This document shows, one piece after another, positions 17,927-26,521 of a stretch of 64,000 nt of DNA. The stretch is from Desulfobaccales bacterium (lineage in GTDB: Bacteria; Desulfobacterota; Desulfobaccia; Desulfobaccales; 0-14-0-80-60-11). The DNA lies in NCBI GenBank assembly GCA_041648175.1, contig JBAZPO010000004.1:186001-250000 (forward strand). The letters run 5' to 3'. The notes beneath the pieces were generated by a model that was given only the letters and a program-made list of their open reading frames with translations, searched no databases and was not told the origin of the DNA. The position numbers were made by a program, and so were the translations under genes. The number at the start of each line of letters is the position of its first letter. Position 1 is the first letter of the stretch.

Positions 17927-18214
17927 TTAAAAGAAGGCATCGATATCCATCATTGCGGGTAGAACCCTGACGACCTGAATCCCGTCATCAATGGGCACAT
18001 AGAAAATCAGATATTTGCCGATCGGCAGACTGCGCAAGGACGGCAGCAGTTCATCACGGCTCATGCCCATATTCGGGAATTGCGCCAGCGTCTGGCAGCG
18101 ATCTTCAATTTTATCAAGGAACCGGTCCGCGGCGTCTGCATTGTCCTGGGCTATATACCACCAGATATCATCGAGATCGGTTTCAGCCTGCGGGAGTTTA
18201 AGAACTTGCGGCAT
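17927..18214 (-). CDS. parE: ParE/RelE-superfamily toxin
   Basis: 95 residues with the typical ParE opening (LKLPQAETDLDDIWWYIAQDN), the central RFLDKIEDRCQTLAQFPNMG, and C-terminal strands KYLIFYVPIDDGIQVVRVL. ParE toxins poison DNA gyrase. It lies six bases after the ParD-like antitoxin gene, antitoxin first, as in standard parDE operons. Confidence 0.88.
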   Translation of the reverse strand: MPQVLKLPQAETDLDDIWWYIAQDNADAADRFLDKIEDRCQTLAQFPNMGMSRDELLPSLRSLPIGKYLIFYVPIDDGIQVVRVLPAMMDIDAFF

Positions 18215-18220
18215 CGGGGT

Positions 18221-18478
18221 TTATTTCTCTGGCTCTGCCGCTAGTCGCTTGCGCCCCCGTGCCTTAATGTCGCCGATATCCAATGGCGTTGCCTCCCCAC
18301 TGTCCAAGCCCTTCTTAATTTCTGCCCTCAACTCTTCAAGACGCAGGGCCTTTAAACGGTCGCGTTCTTCAAGAAGGCGCAGGGCTTCTCGCAGGACTTC
18401 GCTCGCTGAAACATAAAGCCCGCTGTCCACTTTCCTTTTGACCAATTCTTCAAGCTGTGGCGTTAGTGAAATGTTCAT
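18221..18478 (-). CDS. parD: ParD-family antitoxin
   Basis: 85 residues. The N-terminal ribbon-helix-helix reads MNISLTPQLEELVKRKVDSG and GLYVSASEVLREALRLLEE, the ParD signature; the charged tail would wrap the toxin. It would autoregulate through the AT-rich DNA just upstream (18490-18555). Confidence 0.88.
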   Translation of the reverse strand: MNISLTPQLEELVKRKVDSGLYVSASEVLREALRLLEERDRLKALRLEELRAEIKKGLDSGEATPLDIGDIKARGRKRLAAEPEK

Positions 18479-18585
18479 GGCGCTTAACTCCTATTGCTAA
18501 TATGTCGCCGATAACATAAAATGTCAATAATTGTTATTGATTTAATTTATTCAACAGTCCATATTTGCGCCGGATCGTAGCCTTA

Positions 18586-18909
18586 CTAGTGGTGGGCCTG
18601 CGAATCGCCGCTCAGTTTCTTCATCGCCTTGGCAAGAGTCGGCAAGTCCTTGATGGTTTCCCCGGATTTCTGCTCGGCCAGGCGCAGCTCATAGAGCTTT
18701 TGCAGGTTCATCCAGAATTCCGGGCTGGTCCCGAAGAAATGCCCCAGGCGCAAGGCCGTGTCCCCGGTCACGGCGCGCTGGCCGTTCAGGATTTCGGTGA
18801 TGCGGTTCGTGGGCACCTTAAGCTGCCGGGCCAATTCAGCCGCGCTCATGCCCAGTTCTGTAAGTTGTTCGGCAAGATGTTCGCCTGGATGTATGGCACT
18901 GCGTCCCAT
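18586..18909 (-). CDS. higA: HigA-family antitoxin (XRE helix-turn-helix)
   Basis: 107 residues from ATG 18909, with GAGGTG upstream. Conserved HigA text is HPGEHLAEQLTELGMSAAEL, VPTNRITEILNGQRAVTGDT and LGHFFGTSPEFWMNLQ. The start lies eight bases after the end of the higB frame, so the order is toxin-antitoxin, as usual for higBA. The antitoxin is intact although its toxin partner is broken. Confidence 0.88.
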   Translation of the reverse strand: MGRSAIHPGEHLAEQLTELGMSAAELARQLKVPTNRITEILNGQRAVTGDTALRLGHFFGTSPEFWMNLQKLYELRLAEQKSGETIKDLPTLAKAMKKLSGDSQAHH

Positions 18910-18917
18910 GATGCACC

Positions 18918-19200
18918 TCAATGATAATCGATTATTTCAACGTTGACCGGCCCCGGCGTGCCTTTCGGCCTATCGAAGCAAATCCGCCATTGATCGTTGA
19001 TACGGATACTGTATTGGCCCCTTGCGGTCGCCCTTAAGCGCTTCGAGACGGTTGCCGGGTAAGTCCAAATCGAGGAGCGAGATGGCTGCGTCAAGCTGGT
19101 CGAGCCTCATTTCCGCTTTGCGCTCGAACCCGGCGAAGGCTTTGACCCATTTGCCTTCTGCGAACTCGCGCGTGCGCTTGTCTCTGAAGCTCACGATCAT
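18918..19200 (-). pseudogene. higB: HigB-family toxin, frameshifted
   Basis: The first 58 or so codons match HigB (MIVSFRDKRTREFAEGKW, then PGNRLEALKGDRKG). The frame then runs into a TAG near 18970. In the +1 alternative frame after the C4 run at 19018-19021 the HigB C-terminus resumes: QYSIRINDQWRICFD followed by VNVEIIDYH and a TGA at 18918-18920. One extra base in that homopolymer explains it. It may be a real inactivation or a sequencing error. Confidence 0.85.
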
Positions 19201-19293
19201 CAGTCTAAAATATAGGGTAAATTATGCGTTACGTCAAGGATAATTAGTTAGGGGAAATTGATCAGGAGACCCGAAGGGGCCGGGCGCGGGTGT

Positions 19294-19878
19294 TCAAGCC
19301 GAAATGCGCTGGAGCAAGCTGGCCTTGATGCGGTCGAATTCCTCGGGGCTGATGACGCCTTCGTCCCGGAGCCGCATGAACTCGCCCAGTTCCTCCCGCA
19401 GACGTTCCGGCGGTAGCCAGGCTTGTGTATCTGGCGGTTCCGTGACCAGGGCCGCAGGGGCTTCTAAAGCCAGGGGCTGAGGCCGTCCCCCGGTCAGGGC
19501 GGCCTGGGTCAGGCGGTCCGAGCCGCTGTAGCGCAGGGTGAAGACGCCGTTCATCAGGGAGATTTCAACGTCCTTGCCGCTCTTGGTCGCCTCTCGCATC
19601 AGATCCTGGAAGTCGCCGGTCTGAGAGGCCATCTTGGCCTTGATGATCCCCCAACGGCGGTAGATGCGCCAGACGGCATAAGCCAGCAGGCAGGCGAAGC
19701 CCGCAAAGATGTAGGTGTTGAAACCAATGATGCCGGTGAGCCATACCAGGCCGATGATCAGGACGAAGGGAATGGCGATGAGAAAGATCAGGAGGCTGTA
19801 AAAATTGGCCAGGTTCCCAAAGGTAGAGACCGAGGGGTCAACCGGATCTTGCTTAAAGCGGGAAAAGAATCTACCCAT
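19294..19878 (-). CDS. Membrane protein with C-terminal SHOCT domain
   Basis: 194 residues from ATG 19878. Two transmembrane helices (about FYSLLIFLIAIPFVLIIGLV and YIFAGFACLLAYAVW) are followed by a charged region and a C-terminal SHOCT motif (LREELGEFMRLRDEGVISPEEFDRIKASLL). SHOCT tails are short oligomerisation or interaction helices. Function unknown. Confidence 0.75.
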   Translation of the reverse strand: MGRFFSRFKQDPVDPSVSTFGNLANFYSLLIFLIAIPFVLIIGLVWLTGIIGFNTYIFAGFACLLAYAVWRIYRRWGIIKAKMASQTGDFQDLMREATKSGKDVEISLMNGVFTLRYSGSDRLTQAALTGGRPQPLALEAPAALVTEPPDTQAWLPPERLREELGEFMRLRDEGVISPEEFDRIKASLLQRISA

Positions 19879-20060
19879 TTTATAAGGTTCCACTACAGAT
19901 TAAGTCAGATTTTCCCTAAGGGTACCATTTTTGGGCAAACTTGCAAGCCTCAAGGGAGCGCTGAACGTTGCAGCGCGAGCGGTACCCCAGGGGATACTGC
20001 CTTGTTTATTTAAAAAACCGCTTTGCCAGGAGATATTCAGAACAGCCCCAGAGGCGCCAA

Positions 20061-20092
20061 AAGAAAAAGGCAGGGTTGGCTGCGACCCTGCC
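20061..20092 (-). terminator. Intrinsic terminator of the PEP-CTERM gene
   Basis: On the minus strand GGCAGGGT pairs with ACCCTGCC (20085-20092 with 20069-20076) and is followed by a T-rich run (20061-20068). It lies 23 bases after the stop at 20115. Confidence 0.85.
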
Positions 20093-20114
20093 TTGGCTCT
20101 AAGGAGGCAAGCAG

Positions 20115-20939
20115 TTACTTTCTTGCTTTTCTCCTCCAGCTAACCAGCCCCAGGAGACCCGACCCCACGAGGACCAGGGTGGCAGGTTCGGGAACCGGCG
20201 TGCAGGCATAGTGGAACATATTCTCCCACACAATGGCATTGTTGCTTCCCGCCGTAATCAGGGGTTTGGCAGCATTACCAAAGTCGTCCCAGGCATCCAT
20301 GTCCGTGAGGAAGACCACGTGCCCCAAGCCATACACGAGTGTGGCCAGCGCGGTTTCGCCGGGGTCGGTGGAGTGTACCCCGATGGCTGTGGCCCCCGAG
20401 ACCGAAGAAGAGAAAATCTGGCCATAGGAGGTCACCGAACCCGCGGGTCCGTCCCAGATAGGGCTGTTCGCGGTTTTATCGACCGCAGTAACCGTACCGC
20501 CGATACCAAACCCGCCCGGGTTGTAGGTTACCCCAAAGATTGCGGCCAGGGGGTCAGCCGCCGGATAGAACGAGTTCCAATCCCGTTGCATCACCAAGCC
20601 GCCACCGCCGGCGACAAACGCCTGGACATCAGTCAGTTCCTGGGCAGTAAAATCCGTAATCACAGCTCCGGTGTACAGGACGCAAGCCCTGGCGATATTG
20701 GCGGCCAGGAAGCGGTCCGTGGTGCTGATGGTAAAGCCGGCGTTCTGTAAGGTGGTGGTGGCGTTAGTCATGGCACTGCTGGTTAAATAGCGGGGTCCGC
20801 CTTCTTCACCTTCATCGCCGGTTCGAGTGCCATCCAGGCTGACGATGAGCCCGGCGCCATAGGCCGGGCCGGTTATCCCCAGCGTGCTTACATAAACCAG
20901 GAGACACAAGGGGATGATTAACCAAAAAGTTTTTTTCAT
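20115..20939 (-). CDS. PEP-CTERM sorting-domain exported protein
   Basis: 274 residues. It has an N-terminal signal peptide (MKKTFWLIIPLCLLVYVSTLG) and a C-terminal VPEPATLVLVGSGLLGLVSW helix followed by RRKARK, the tripartite PEP-CTERM signal cut by exosortase. The middle is a non-cytoplasmic domain with a Gly-rich DVQAFVAGGGGLVMQRDWN loop, resembling glutamine-amidotransferase-like/ThuA-type surface domains. It would be surface-attached in an exopolysaccharide-producing cell; no exosortase is in the window. Confidence 0.9.
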   Translation of the reverse strand: MKKTFWLIIPLCLLVYVSTLGITGPAYGAGLIVSLDGTRTGDEGEEGGPRYLTSSAMTNATTTLQNAGFTISTTDRFLAANIARACVLYTGAVITDFTAQELTDVQAFVAGGGGLVMQRDWNSFYPAADPLAAIFGVTYNPGGFGIGGTVTAVDKTANSPIWDGPAGSVTSYGQIFSSSVSGATAIGVHSTDPGETALATLVYGLGHVVFLTDMDAWDDFGNAAKPLITAGSNNAIVWENMFHYACTPVPEPATLVLVGSGLLGLVSWRRKARK

Positions 20940-21252
20940 CGGGCTCCTCCTTTCCGGTTGGGGGGTTTAATAAGGTTGCGATAGATTTGATTATAATTAA
21001 ATAATTTAAATAATAAGTCAATATATTTTATAAAATATAAATTATTAAAAAATAAGGGATTATGATTAGCTTTGGCGGCGTTTTGACCACAGTGAGAAAC
21101 ACAATAGGTCTCATAAATTGAGCCTTGCCGGAATCGCAACTGGGGTTCAACGATTGGAGAAGAAGGGCGGGGGTGTCCCGCCCTGATCGGAGAGTTAAGA
21201 AAACGATGAACTCTGAGGTGGAGGTGAAAGGGCTGGAGCAGTCCCCGGGAAT
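20940..21252. other. AT-rich promoter region of the PEP-CTERM gene
   Basis: No gene. 20980-21060 is strikingly AT-rich and probably holds the promoter for the gene to the left. The right part contains the terminator described at 21155. Confidence 0.5.
21155..21183 (-). terminator. Likely terminator of the M18 aminopeptidase gene
   Basis: GGGCGGG (21165-21171) pairs with CCCGCCC (21177-21183) around a 5-base loop; read on the minus strand it is followed by TTCTTCTCC. It lies about 70 bases after the gene's stop. Confidence 0.6.
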
Positions 21253-22665
21253 TTAGTGGGCCCGGAAAAAGGCCCGGAAGGCCTTGAAGGTCATGTACAG
21301 GTCGGCCTTGGAGGCCACCTCAAAAGGCGAGTGCATGGACAACAGCGGGGTGCCGCAGTCGATGATCTCCATGCCGTACACCGCCAGGTATTTAGCGATG
21401 GTGCCGCCGCCCCCTTCGTCTACCTTACCCAACTCCCCGGCCTGCCAGACAACCCCGTGCTCCTGGAAGGTCTTGCGAATCCAAGCCACGTATTCGGCGT
21501 TGGCGTCGCTGGTGGAATATTTGCCGCCGCTGCCGCCATACTTGTGAAAGCAGACGCCGTACCCCAGGCGGGCGGCGTTGCGCTTCTCATGGACTTCCGG
21601 AAAATCCGGGTCCAGGCCCCCGGTGACATCCGCGGACAGGGCCTTACTGCTCATGAGCACCCGGCGCCGGGCCTGGGGATTTTCGCCCTGAAGTTCCAAC
21701 AGGGTTTCCACGACTTCATGCAGGAGGCAGTTTTGGGCGCCCGTATTGCCTTCGCTGCCGATTTCCTCTTTGTCGTAAAACAGGGCCAGGCAGGTATGCT
21801 CCGGCTCCTGGACGTCCAGGATGGCGGCCAGCGAGGCGTAGGCGCAGGAGCGGTCATCCTGGCCATAGCCGCCCACCAGGCTACGATCCCAGCCCAGGTC
21901 CCGGGCGGGTCCGGCCGGCACCACTTCAAGTTCGGCGCTGATCAGGTCTTCTTCCACAATGCCATACTGGTCTTCCAGATATTTCAACAGATGGAGCTTG
22001 ACGCGCTCCTTGGTCTCGCTGTCTCCCAACGGCAAGGAACCTACCAGGACATTGAGCTTTTCGCCTTCAAAGGTCTCGGAAACCTTTTTATCCATCTGGA
22101 CCTTGCGGGCCAGATGCGGCAACAGGTCCAGCACCGTAAAGACCGGGTCGCCCGGGTCTTCGCCGATGGTGAGCTGCACGCGGGTCCCGTCGGCCTTGAG
22201 GACCACCCCGTGAATGGCCAGGGGCCGGGCCAGCCACTGGTATTTCTTGATGCCGCCGTAGTAATGGGTCTTTAAAAAGGCCAGGTCTGTGTCTTCATAG
22301 AGGGGATACTGCTTTAAATCCAGGCGGGGTGAGTCAATGTGGGAGGCCACCAGGTGGATGCCCTCGGTCAGGGGCCGCCGCCCCTGGACCACCAGTACGA
22401 TGACCTTGTTTTTATAGTTATAAAAGGCCCGGGGGCCGGACTCATGCCGGGACAGATCCACGAAGCCCAAGGCCTTGGCCTGGCGTTCGATTTCGGTCAC
22501 CGCTTCCCGCTCGGTTTTAGCGCGGTCCAGGAAAGTTTTGTAGTGGTCACCGAAAGCAAAGATGGCGGCGCGCTCGGCCGCATCCACCTTGTCCCATACC
22601 ATGGTCTGGGTGACGGCCAGGCGGTCCCGCAGTTGTTTCAGTTCGTCTTTATCGTTGACTTCCAT
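21253..22665 (-). CDS. M18 family aminopeptidase
   Basis: 470 residues. Metal ligands and active-site blocks are visible: HLVASHIDSPRLDLK, GYGQDDRSCAYASL, LALFYDKEEIGSEGNTGAQ, SADVTGGLDP and the final GTPLLSMHSPFEVASKADL. M18 enzymes are dodecameric di-zinc aminopeptidases, often preferring acidic N-termini. The ATG at 22665 is used; a TTG at 22692 lies beyond the GGGAGG ribosome site. Confidence 0.94.
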   Translation of the reverse strand: MEVNDKDELKQLRDRLAVTQTMVWDKVDAAERAAIFAFGDHYKTFLDRAKTEREAVTEIERQAKALGFVDLSRHESGPRAFYNYKNKVIVLVVQGRRPLTEGIHLVASHIDSPRLDLKQYPLYEDTDLAFLKTHYYGGIKKYQWLARPLAIHGVVLKADGTRVQLTIGEDPGDPVFTVLDLLPHLARKVQMDKKVSETFEGEKLNVLVGSLPLGDSETKERVKLHLLKYLEDQYGIVEEDLISAELEVVPAGPARDLGWDRSLVGGYGQDDRSCAYASLAAILDVQEPEHTCLALFYDKEEIGSEGNTGAQNCLLHEVVETLLELQGENPQARRRVLMSSKALSADVTGGLDPDFPEVHEKRNAARLGYGVCFHKYGGSGGKYSTSDANAEYVAWIRKTFQEHGVVWQAGELGKVDEGGGGTIAKYLAVYGMEIIDCGTPLLSMHSPFEVASKADLYMTFKAFRAFFRAH

Positions 22666-22770
22666 CTTCGAATTATCCTCCCTAGGTTGCAATCAATATA
22701 TGGGATCCGGTGCAGTCACGGTGTGAAGACGCACTCTATATTAATGTTCCGAAAAGCTTCTGAGTAAATG

Positions 22771-22820
22771 CAGGAAACCCGGCCTGTGATGTCCAAACAG
22801 GCTTGAAAGCCTGCGTCACC
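22771..22820. repeat. Palindromic repeat related to 7577-7598
   Basis: ACAGGCTTGAAAGCCTGCGT at 22797-22816 resembles the palindrome at 7577-7598; a partial arm GCAGGAAACCCGGCCTGT precedes it. It lies in the gene-free interval between the aminopeptidase and tRNA-Leu. Confidence 0.5.
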
Positions 22821-22982
22821 AAACCTTTTCATAATTTACAGATGGGCCAAAGGCTCATGAACCACTGACCTAAAAATAGCACGATTCTGCATGAGAAACA
22901 ACGGCGGCAGCAGAATACAACCCTGGGGCAGTTGACTTAAGGGCGGAAAATTAATAAATTTATTTGATGAAGCGCCAGCAAC

Positions 22983-23064
22983 GCGAGAGTGGCGGAATTC
23001 GGCAGACGCACTGGATTTAGGTTCCAGCGGGATAACCGTGGGGGTTCGAGTCCCCCCTCTCGCA
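22983..23064 (+). tRNA. tRNA-Leu, anticodon UAG
   Basis: The acceptor stem GCGAGAG (22983-22989) pairs with CTCTCGC (23057-23063), with discriminator A. The anticodon stem CTGGA/TCCAG frames loop TTTAGGT, giving anticodon UAG. A long variable arm and a GGTTCGAGTC T-loop make it a class II tRNA, as expected for Leu. CCA is not encoded. Confidence 0.95.
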
Positions 23065-23173
23065 TACCTCGGTGGGGGAAGACAGACCGGGGGCAGCCCT
23101 CCTGAACATTAATTAAGAACTAAAAAAATCAAAATTCGACAAGATTGTGAGCCAAGAAATGACAGAGAGCGCA

Positions 23174-24490
23174 ATGAAAGTGGAGATGGAGAATCTCAGC
23201 GAAGTCAAACGGAAATTAAAGATCGAGGTGCCCTCCACTGAGGTGACTCAGGAAGTGGAGCGGGCCTACCGGGAATTGGGGAAAAAGGCCAAAGTCAAGG
23301 GTTTCCGGCCGGGTAAGGTGCCGCGGTCCGTCCTCGAGATGTATTACCGCAAGGAGATCGAACAGGAGGTGTCCGATAACCTGGTGCGGCGTTCTTTGGG
23401 GGAGGCTCTGAAGGATAAAGACATGGACCCCATCAACCTGAACTGGCCGGAGGCCCTGCCGCCGGTGGTGGCCGGGCAGGATTACCGCTACACGGTAGAA
23501 TTGGAGGTGTCCCCGGAGTTTACCGCCCAGGACTACTTAGGCCTCAAACTGGCAGCGCCTGAGGTAGAGGTCGCGGAAGACGAAGTGGACAAACGCCTGG
23601 AGGAGATCCGGCAGCACAACGCCCTTCTGAAACCACCCGCGGTAGACCGGGGGGCCCAGGAAGGCGATTTCGTGGTCCTGGACTACCAGGGCTACTTCGC
23701 GGGCGAGCCCGTGGAGGGCGCCAAAGCGGAAGGGAGCGTCTTCGAAGTGGGGAGCGGCAAATTCAACGTCGATTTCGAGAGCAACCTCATAGGTCTCAAA
23801 GAAGGAGCCGAAGCTCGCTTCGCCGTGTCCTTGCCCGACGATTTCGCCAATCCCCTCATTGCCGGCAAGGTAATTGAATTCCAGGTGAAGATTATTGAAG
23901 TGAAAGAGAAGGTGGTGGCTGAGCTGGATGATGCCTTCGCCCAGAACCTGGGGGGAAACTTTCAGACCCTGGCTGACTTGCGCATGGCCGTGCGAGAGGA
24001 TATTATTAAAGGTAAAGAACGGGAGAGGCAGGCCCACCTGGAAAACCAGGTGGCGGATCAATTGCTGGCCAAACATGAGTTCGAATTGCCGCCCTCCCTG
24101 GTCCAGCAGGAACAAGAGAATATGTTGCGGGATCAAATGGAGCGCTACAGCCAGTACGGCATGAACGTTGCAAATATGGATACCGGCAAGATGGCCGAGG
24201 TCTTAAAGCCCATGGCCGAGCGCCGGGTGCGGGTCAAGTTGGTGCTGGCGCGGATCGCTGACCAGGAAGGTCTGACAGTGGATGACGCCGAAGTGGACGC
24301 GGCGTTGGCCAGTATTGCCGTACATAGCGGCCGGGACGTCGCTGAGGTGAAAAAGTTCTATGAAGAACGCGATCTCAAAGGCATTCTTCAGCGTGAGTTG
24401 CTGGATAACAAGACCATGAAGATGGTGCTGGATAAAGCCGAAATAAGTGCACTCGCCGCATCCGCCGGCGAGGTGACCGAAAAGGAGTAG
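23174..24490 (+). CDS. tig: Trigger factor (ribosome-bound peptidyl-prolyl isomerase chaperone)
   Basis: 438 residues from ATG 23174, where the family begins (MKVEMENLSEVKRKLKIEVP); an upstream GTG at 23147 gives a 9-residue extension. The ribosome-binding signature is KAKVKGFRPGKVPRSVLE. The FKBP-type domain includes GDFVVLDYQGYFAGEPVEG and the C-terminal arms are helical. It binds nascent chains at L23. It opens a run with clpP (1-base gap), clpX and lon, coupling folding to proteolysis. Confidence 0.96.
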   Translation: MKVEMENLSEVKRKLKIEVPSTEVTQEVERAYRELGKKAKVKGFRPGKVPRSVLEMYYRKEIEQEVSDNLVRRSLGEALKDKDMDPINLNWPEALPPVVAGQDYRYTVELEVSPEFTAQDYLGLKLAAPEVEVAEDEVDKRLEEIRQHNALLKPPAVDRGAQEGDFVVLDYQGYFAGEPVEGAKAEGSVFEVGSGKFNVDFESNLIGLKEGAEARFAVSLPDDFANPLIAGKVIEFQVKIIEVKEKVVAELDDAFAQNLGGNFQTLADLRMAVREDIIKGKERERQAHLENQVADQLLAKHEFELPPSLVQQEQENMLRDQMERYSQYGMNVANMDTGKMAEVLKPMAERRVRVKLVLARIADQEGLTVDDAEVDAALASIAVHSGRDVAEVKKFYEERDLKGILQRELLDNKTMKMVLDKAEISALAASAGEVTEKE

Positions 24491-24491
24491 A

Positions 24492-25109
24492 ATGCCGTTA
24501 ATTCCCATCGTAGTGGAGCAGAGCAGTCGGGGGGAGAGGGCTTACGATATTTATTCCCGTCTGCTTCGAGACCGGATTATCTTTCTGGGGACGGCCATCA
24601 ATGATGATGTGGCCAATGTGGTGATCGCCCAGTTGCTGTTTTTGGAGGCCGAGGATCCGGATAAAGAGATTAACTTTTACATTAATTCCCCTGGGGGCCT
24701 GGTGACCGCCGGGATGGCCATATATGACACGATGCAGTATATCAAGAGCCCGGTAGCCACCCTGTGCATGGGCCAAGGCGCGTCCATGGCGGCGTTGCTT
24801 TTGACCGCGGGCGCCAAGGGCAAGAGATTCGCTCTGCCTCATGCCCGCATCCTGATTCACCAGCCCTTGGGCGGGTTTCAGGGTCAGGCCACTGATGTCG
24901 AAATCCAGGCTCGGGAGATTTTACGCCTGCGGGAAGATCTCAATGAAATCATGGCTAGCCATACGGGCCAACCCATTGAGCGCATCCATCAGGATACGGA
25001 GCGGGATTTTTACATGTCCGGCCAGCAGGCCAAAGAATATGGCTTAATTGACGAGGTCATCACCCATCGGGAAACTGGGATCATGTTTCCGCCTAAGCAT
25101 CAGGACTAG
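24492..25109 (+). CDS. clpP: ATP-dependent Clp protease proteolytic subunit
   Basis: 205 residues. The catalytic Ser98 lies in GQGASMAALLL and His123 in ARILIHQPLGG; the Asp is in QDTERD. The N-terminus MPLIPIVVEQSSRGERAYDIYSRLL is canonical. It forms a 14-mer chamber served by ClpX. The start is one base after the tig stop, so expression is coupled. Confidence 0.98.
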   Translation: MPLIPIVVEQSSRGERAYDIYSRLLRDRIIFLGTAINDDVANVVIAQLLFLEAEDPDKEINFYINSPGGLVTAGMAIYDTMQYIKSPVATLCMGQGASMAALLLTAGAKGKRFALPHARILIHQPLGGFQGQATDVEIQAREILRLREDLNEIMASHTGQPIERIHQDTERDFYMSGQQAKEYGLIDEVITHRETGIMFPPKHQD

Positions 25110-25237
25110 GCCCCGAAGGGGACTAAAGAAAAAACCGCCGGCTGCCGATATAATCAAGTAAGCATAAACGGCGGCGGCGAAGCAAAGCAGCCAAGCCCTG
25201 GAACCAACTAATTCGGGGTTTGCGGAGGAAGAAACAT

Positions 25238-26521
25238 ATGAGTAAACGCGGTACCGATAAGAGTGCCGATCTGTTGTGTTCTTTTTGCGGCAAAAGCCAG
25301 GGCGAGGTGAAAAAACTCATTGCCGGCCCCGGTGTCTACATCTGCGATGAGTGCATTGAACTGTGCAACGATATCATCGCCGAGGAGTACGAAAAAGACG
25401 AGGCCAAACATGCCCGGTTATCGATTCCCGAGCCCGCGGCCATTAAGAAGGAAATCGACGAGTACGTCATCGGCCAGGAACGGGCGAAAAAGATCCTGTC
25501 CGTGGCAGTCTACAATCACTATAAGCGCATCAATGCCGGGGTGGACCTGGACGGCGTGGAACTCCAGAAGAGCAATATCCTGCTGATAGGCCCCACGGGC
25601 TCGGGCAAGACCCTGTTAGCCCAGACCCTGGCCCGCATCTTAAACGTGCCCTTCACTATTGCCGACGCCACCACATTAACTGAGGCCGGCTATGTGGGCG
25701 AGGACGTGGAAAACATCATCCTCAACCTGCTCCAGTCCGCAGACTACGATGTAGAGAAGGCCTCCCGAGGCATTGTCTATATCGATGAAGTGGATAAAAT
25801 CGCCCGCAAAACCGACAGCCCCTCCATCACCCGGGATGTCTCCGGAGAAGGAGTGCAGCAGGCCCTGCTCAAGATCATCGAAGGCACTATGGCGTCTGTC
25901 CCTCCCAAGGGCGGCCGCAAGCACCCGCAGCAGGAGTTCATCAAGGTGGACACCACCAATATCCTGTTCATCTGCGGCGGCGCCTTCAACGGCCTGGAAG
26001 ATATCATCGGCGCCCGCACCGGCCGCAAGTCCATGGGCTTCGGGGCCGATATCCAGAGCCGGAACCAGCGGCCCCTGGGGGAGATTCTGGTAAAGGTTCA
26101 GCCCCAGGATTTGTTGAAGTTCGGGCTCATCCCCGAGTTTGTGGGGCGCCTGCCGGTGCTGGCCACCCTGGATGAACTGAATGAAGAAGCCCTGGTGCGC
26201 ATCCTTAAGGAACCCAAGAATGCCCTGGTGAAGCAGTATCAGAAACTCCTGGAGTTGGACCGGGTATCCTTGAAGTTCACCGATGGCGCCCTGGAAGCCG
26301 TGGCCCATGAGGCCCTGAAGCGCAAGTCCGGGGCCCGGGGGCTGAGAGCCATCCTGGAGCGGGCCATGCTGGACCTGATGTATGAACTGCCGTCGCTCAA
26401 AGATGTGCAGGGATGCCTGATCAACGAGGACTTCATCATCAAGCATGCCGCTGCGATACTCACTTACCGGACGGCGGAAGATTTGTCCTGGGATAAACCC
26501 GGCATGGCGGTGCAACAATGA
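25238..26521 (+). CDS. clpX: ATP-dependent Clp protease ATP-binding subunit ClpX
   Basis: 427 residues from ATG 25238 (GGAGGAA upstream). The N-terminal zinc-binding domain uses CSFCGKSQG and YICDECIELC. The AAA+ module has Walker A GPTGSGKT, Walker B VYIDEVDK, and pore-loop and ClpP-docking regions in the usual places. It unfolds tagged substrates and feeds them to ClpP. Its TGA overlaps the lon ATG. Confidence 0.98.
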   Translation: MSKRGTDKSADLLCSFCGKSQGEVKKLIAGPGVYICDECIELCNDIIAEEYEKDEAKHARLSIPEPAAIKKEIDEYVIGQERAKKILSVAVYNHYKRINAGVDLDGVELQKSNILLIGPTGSGKTLLAQTLARILNVPFTIADATTLTEAGYVGEDVENIILNLLQSADYDVEKASRGIVYIDEVDKIARKTDSPSITRDVSGEGVQQALLKIIEGTMASVPPKGGRKHPQQEFIKVDTTNILFICGGAFNGLEDIIGARTGRKSMGFGADIQSRNQRPLGEILVKVQPQDLLKFGLIPEFVGRLPVLATLDELNEEALVRILKEPKNALVKQYQKLLELDRVSLKFTDGALEAVAHEALKRKSGARGLRAILERAMLDLMYELPSLKDVQGCLINEDFIIKHAAAILTYRTAEDLSWDKPGMAVQQ

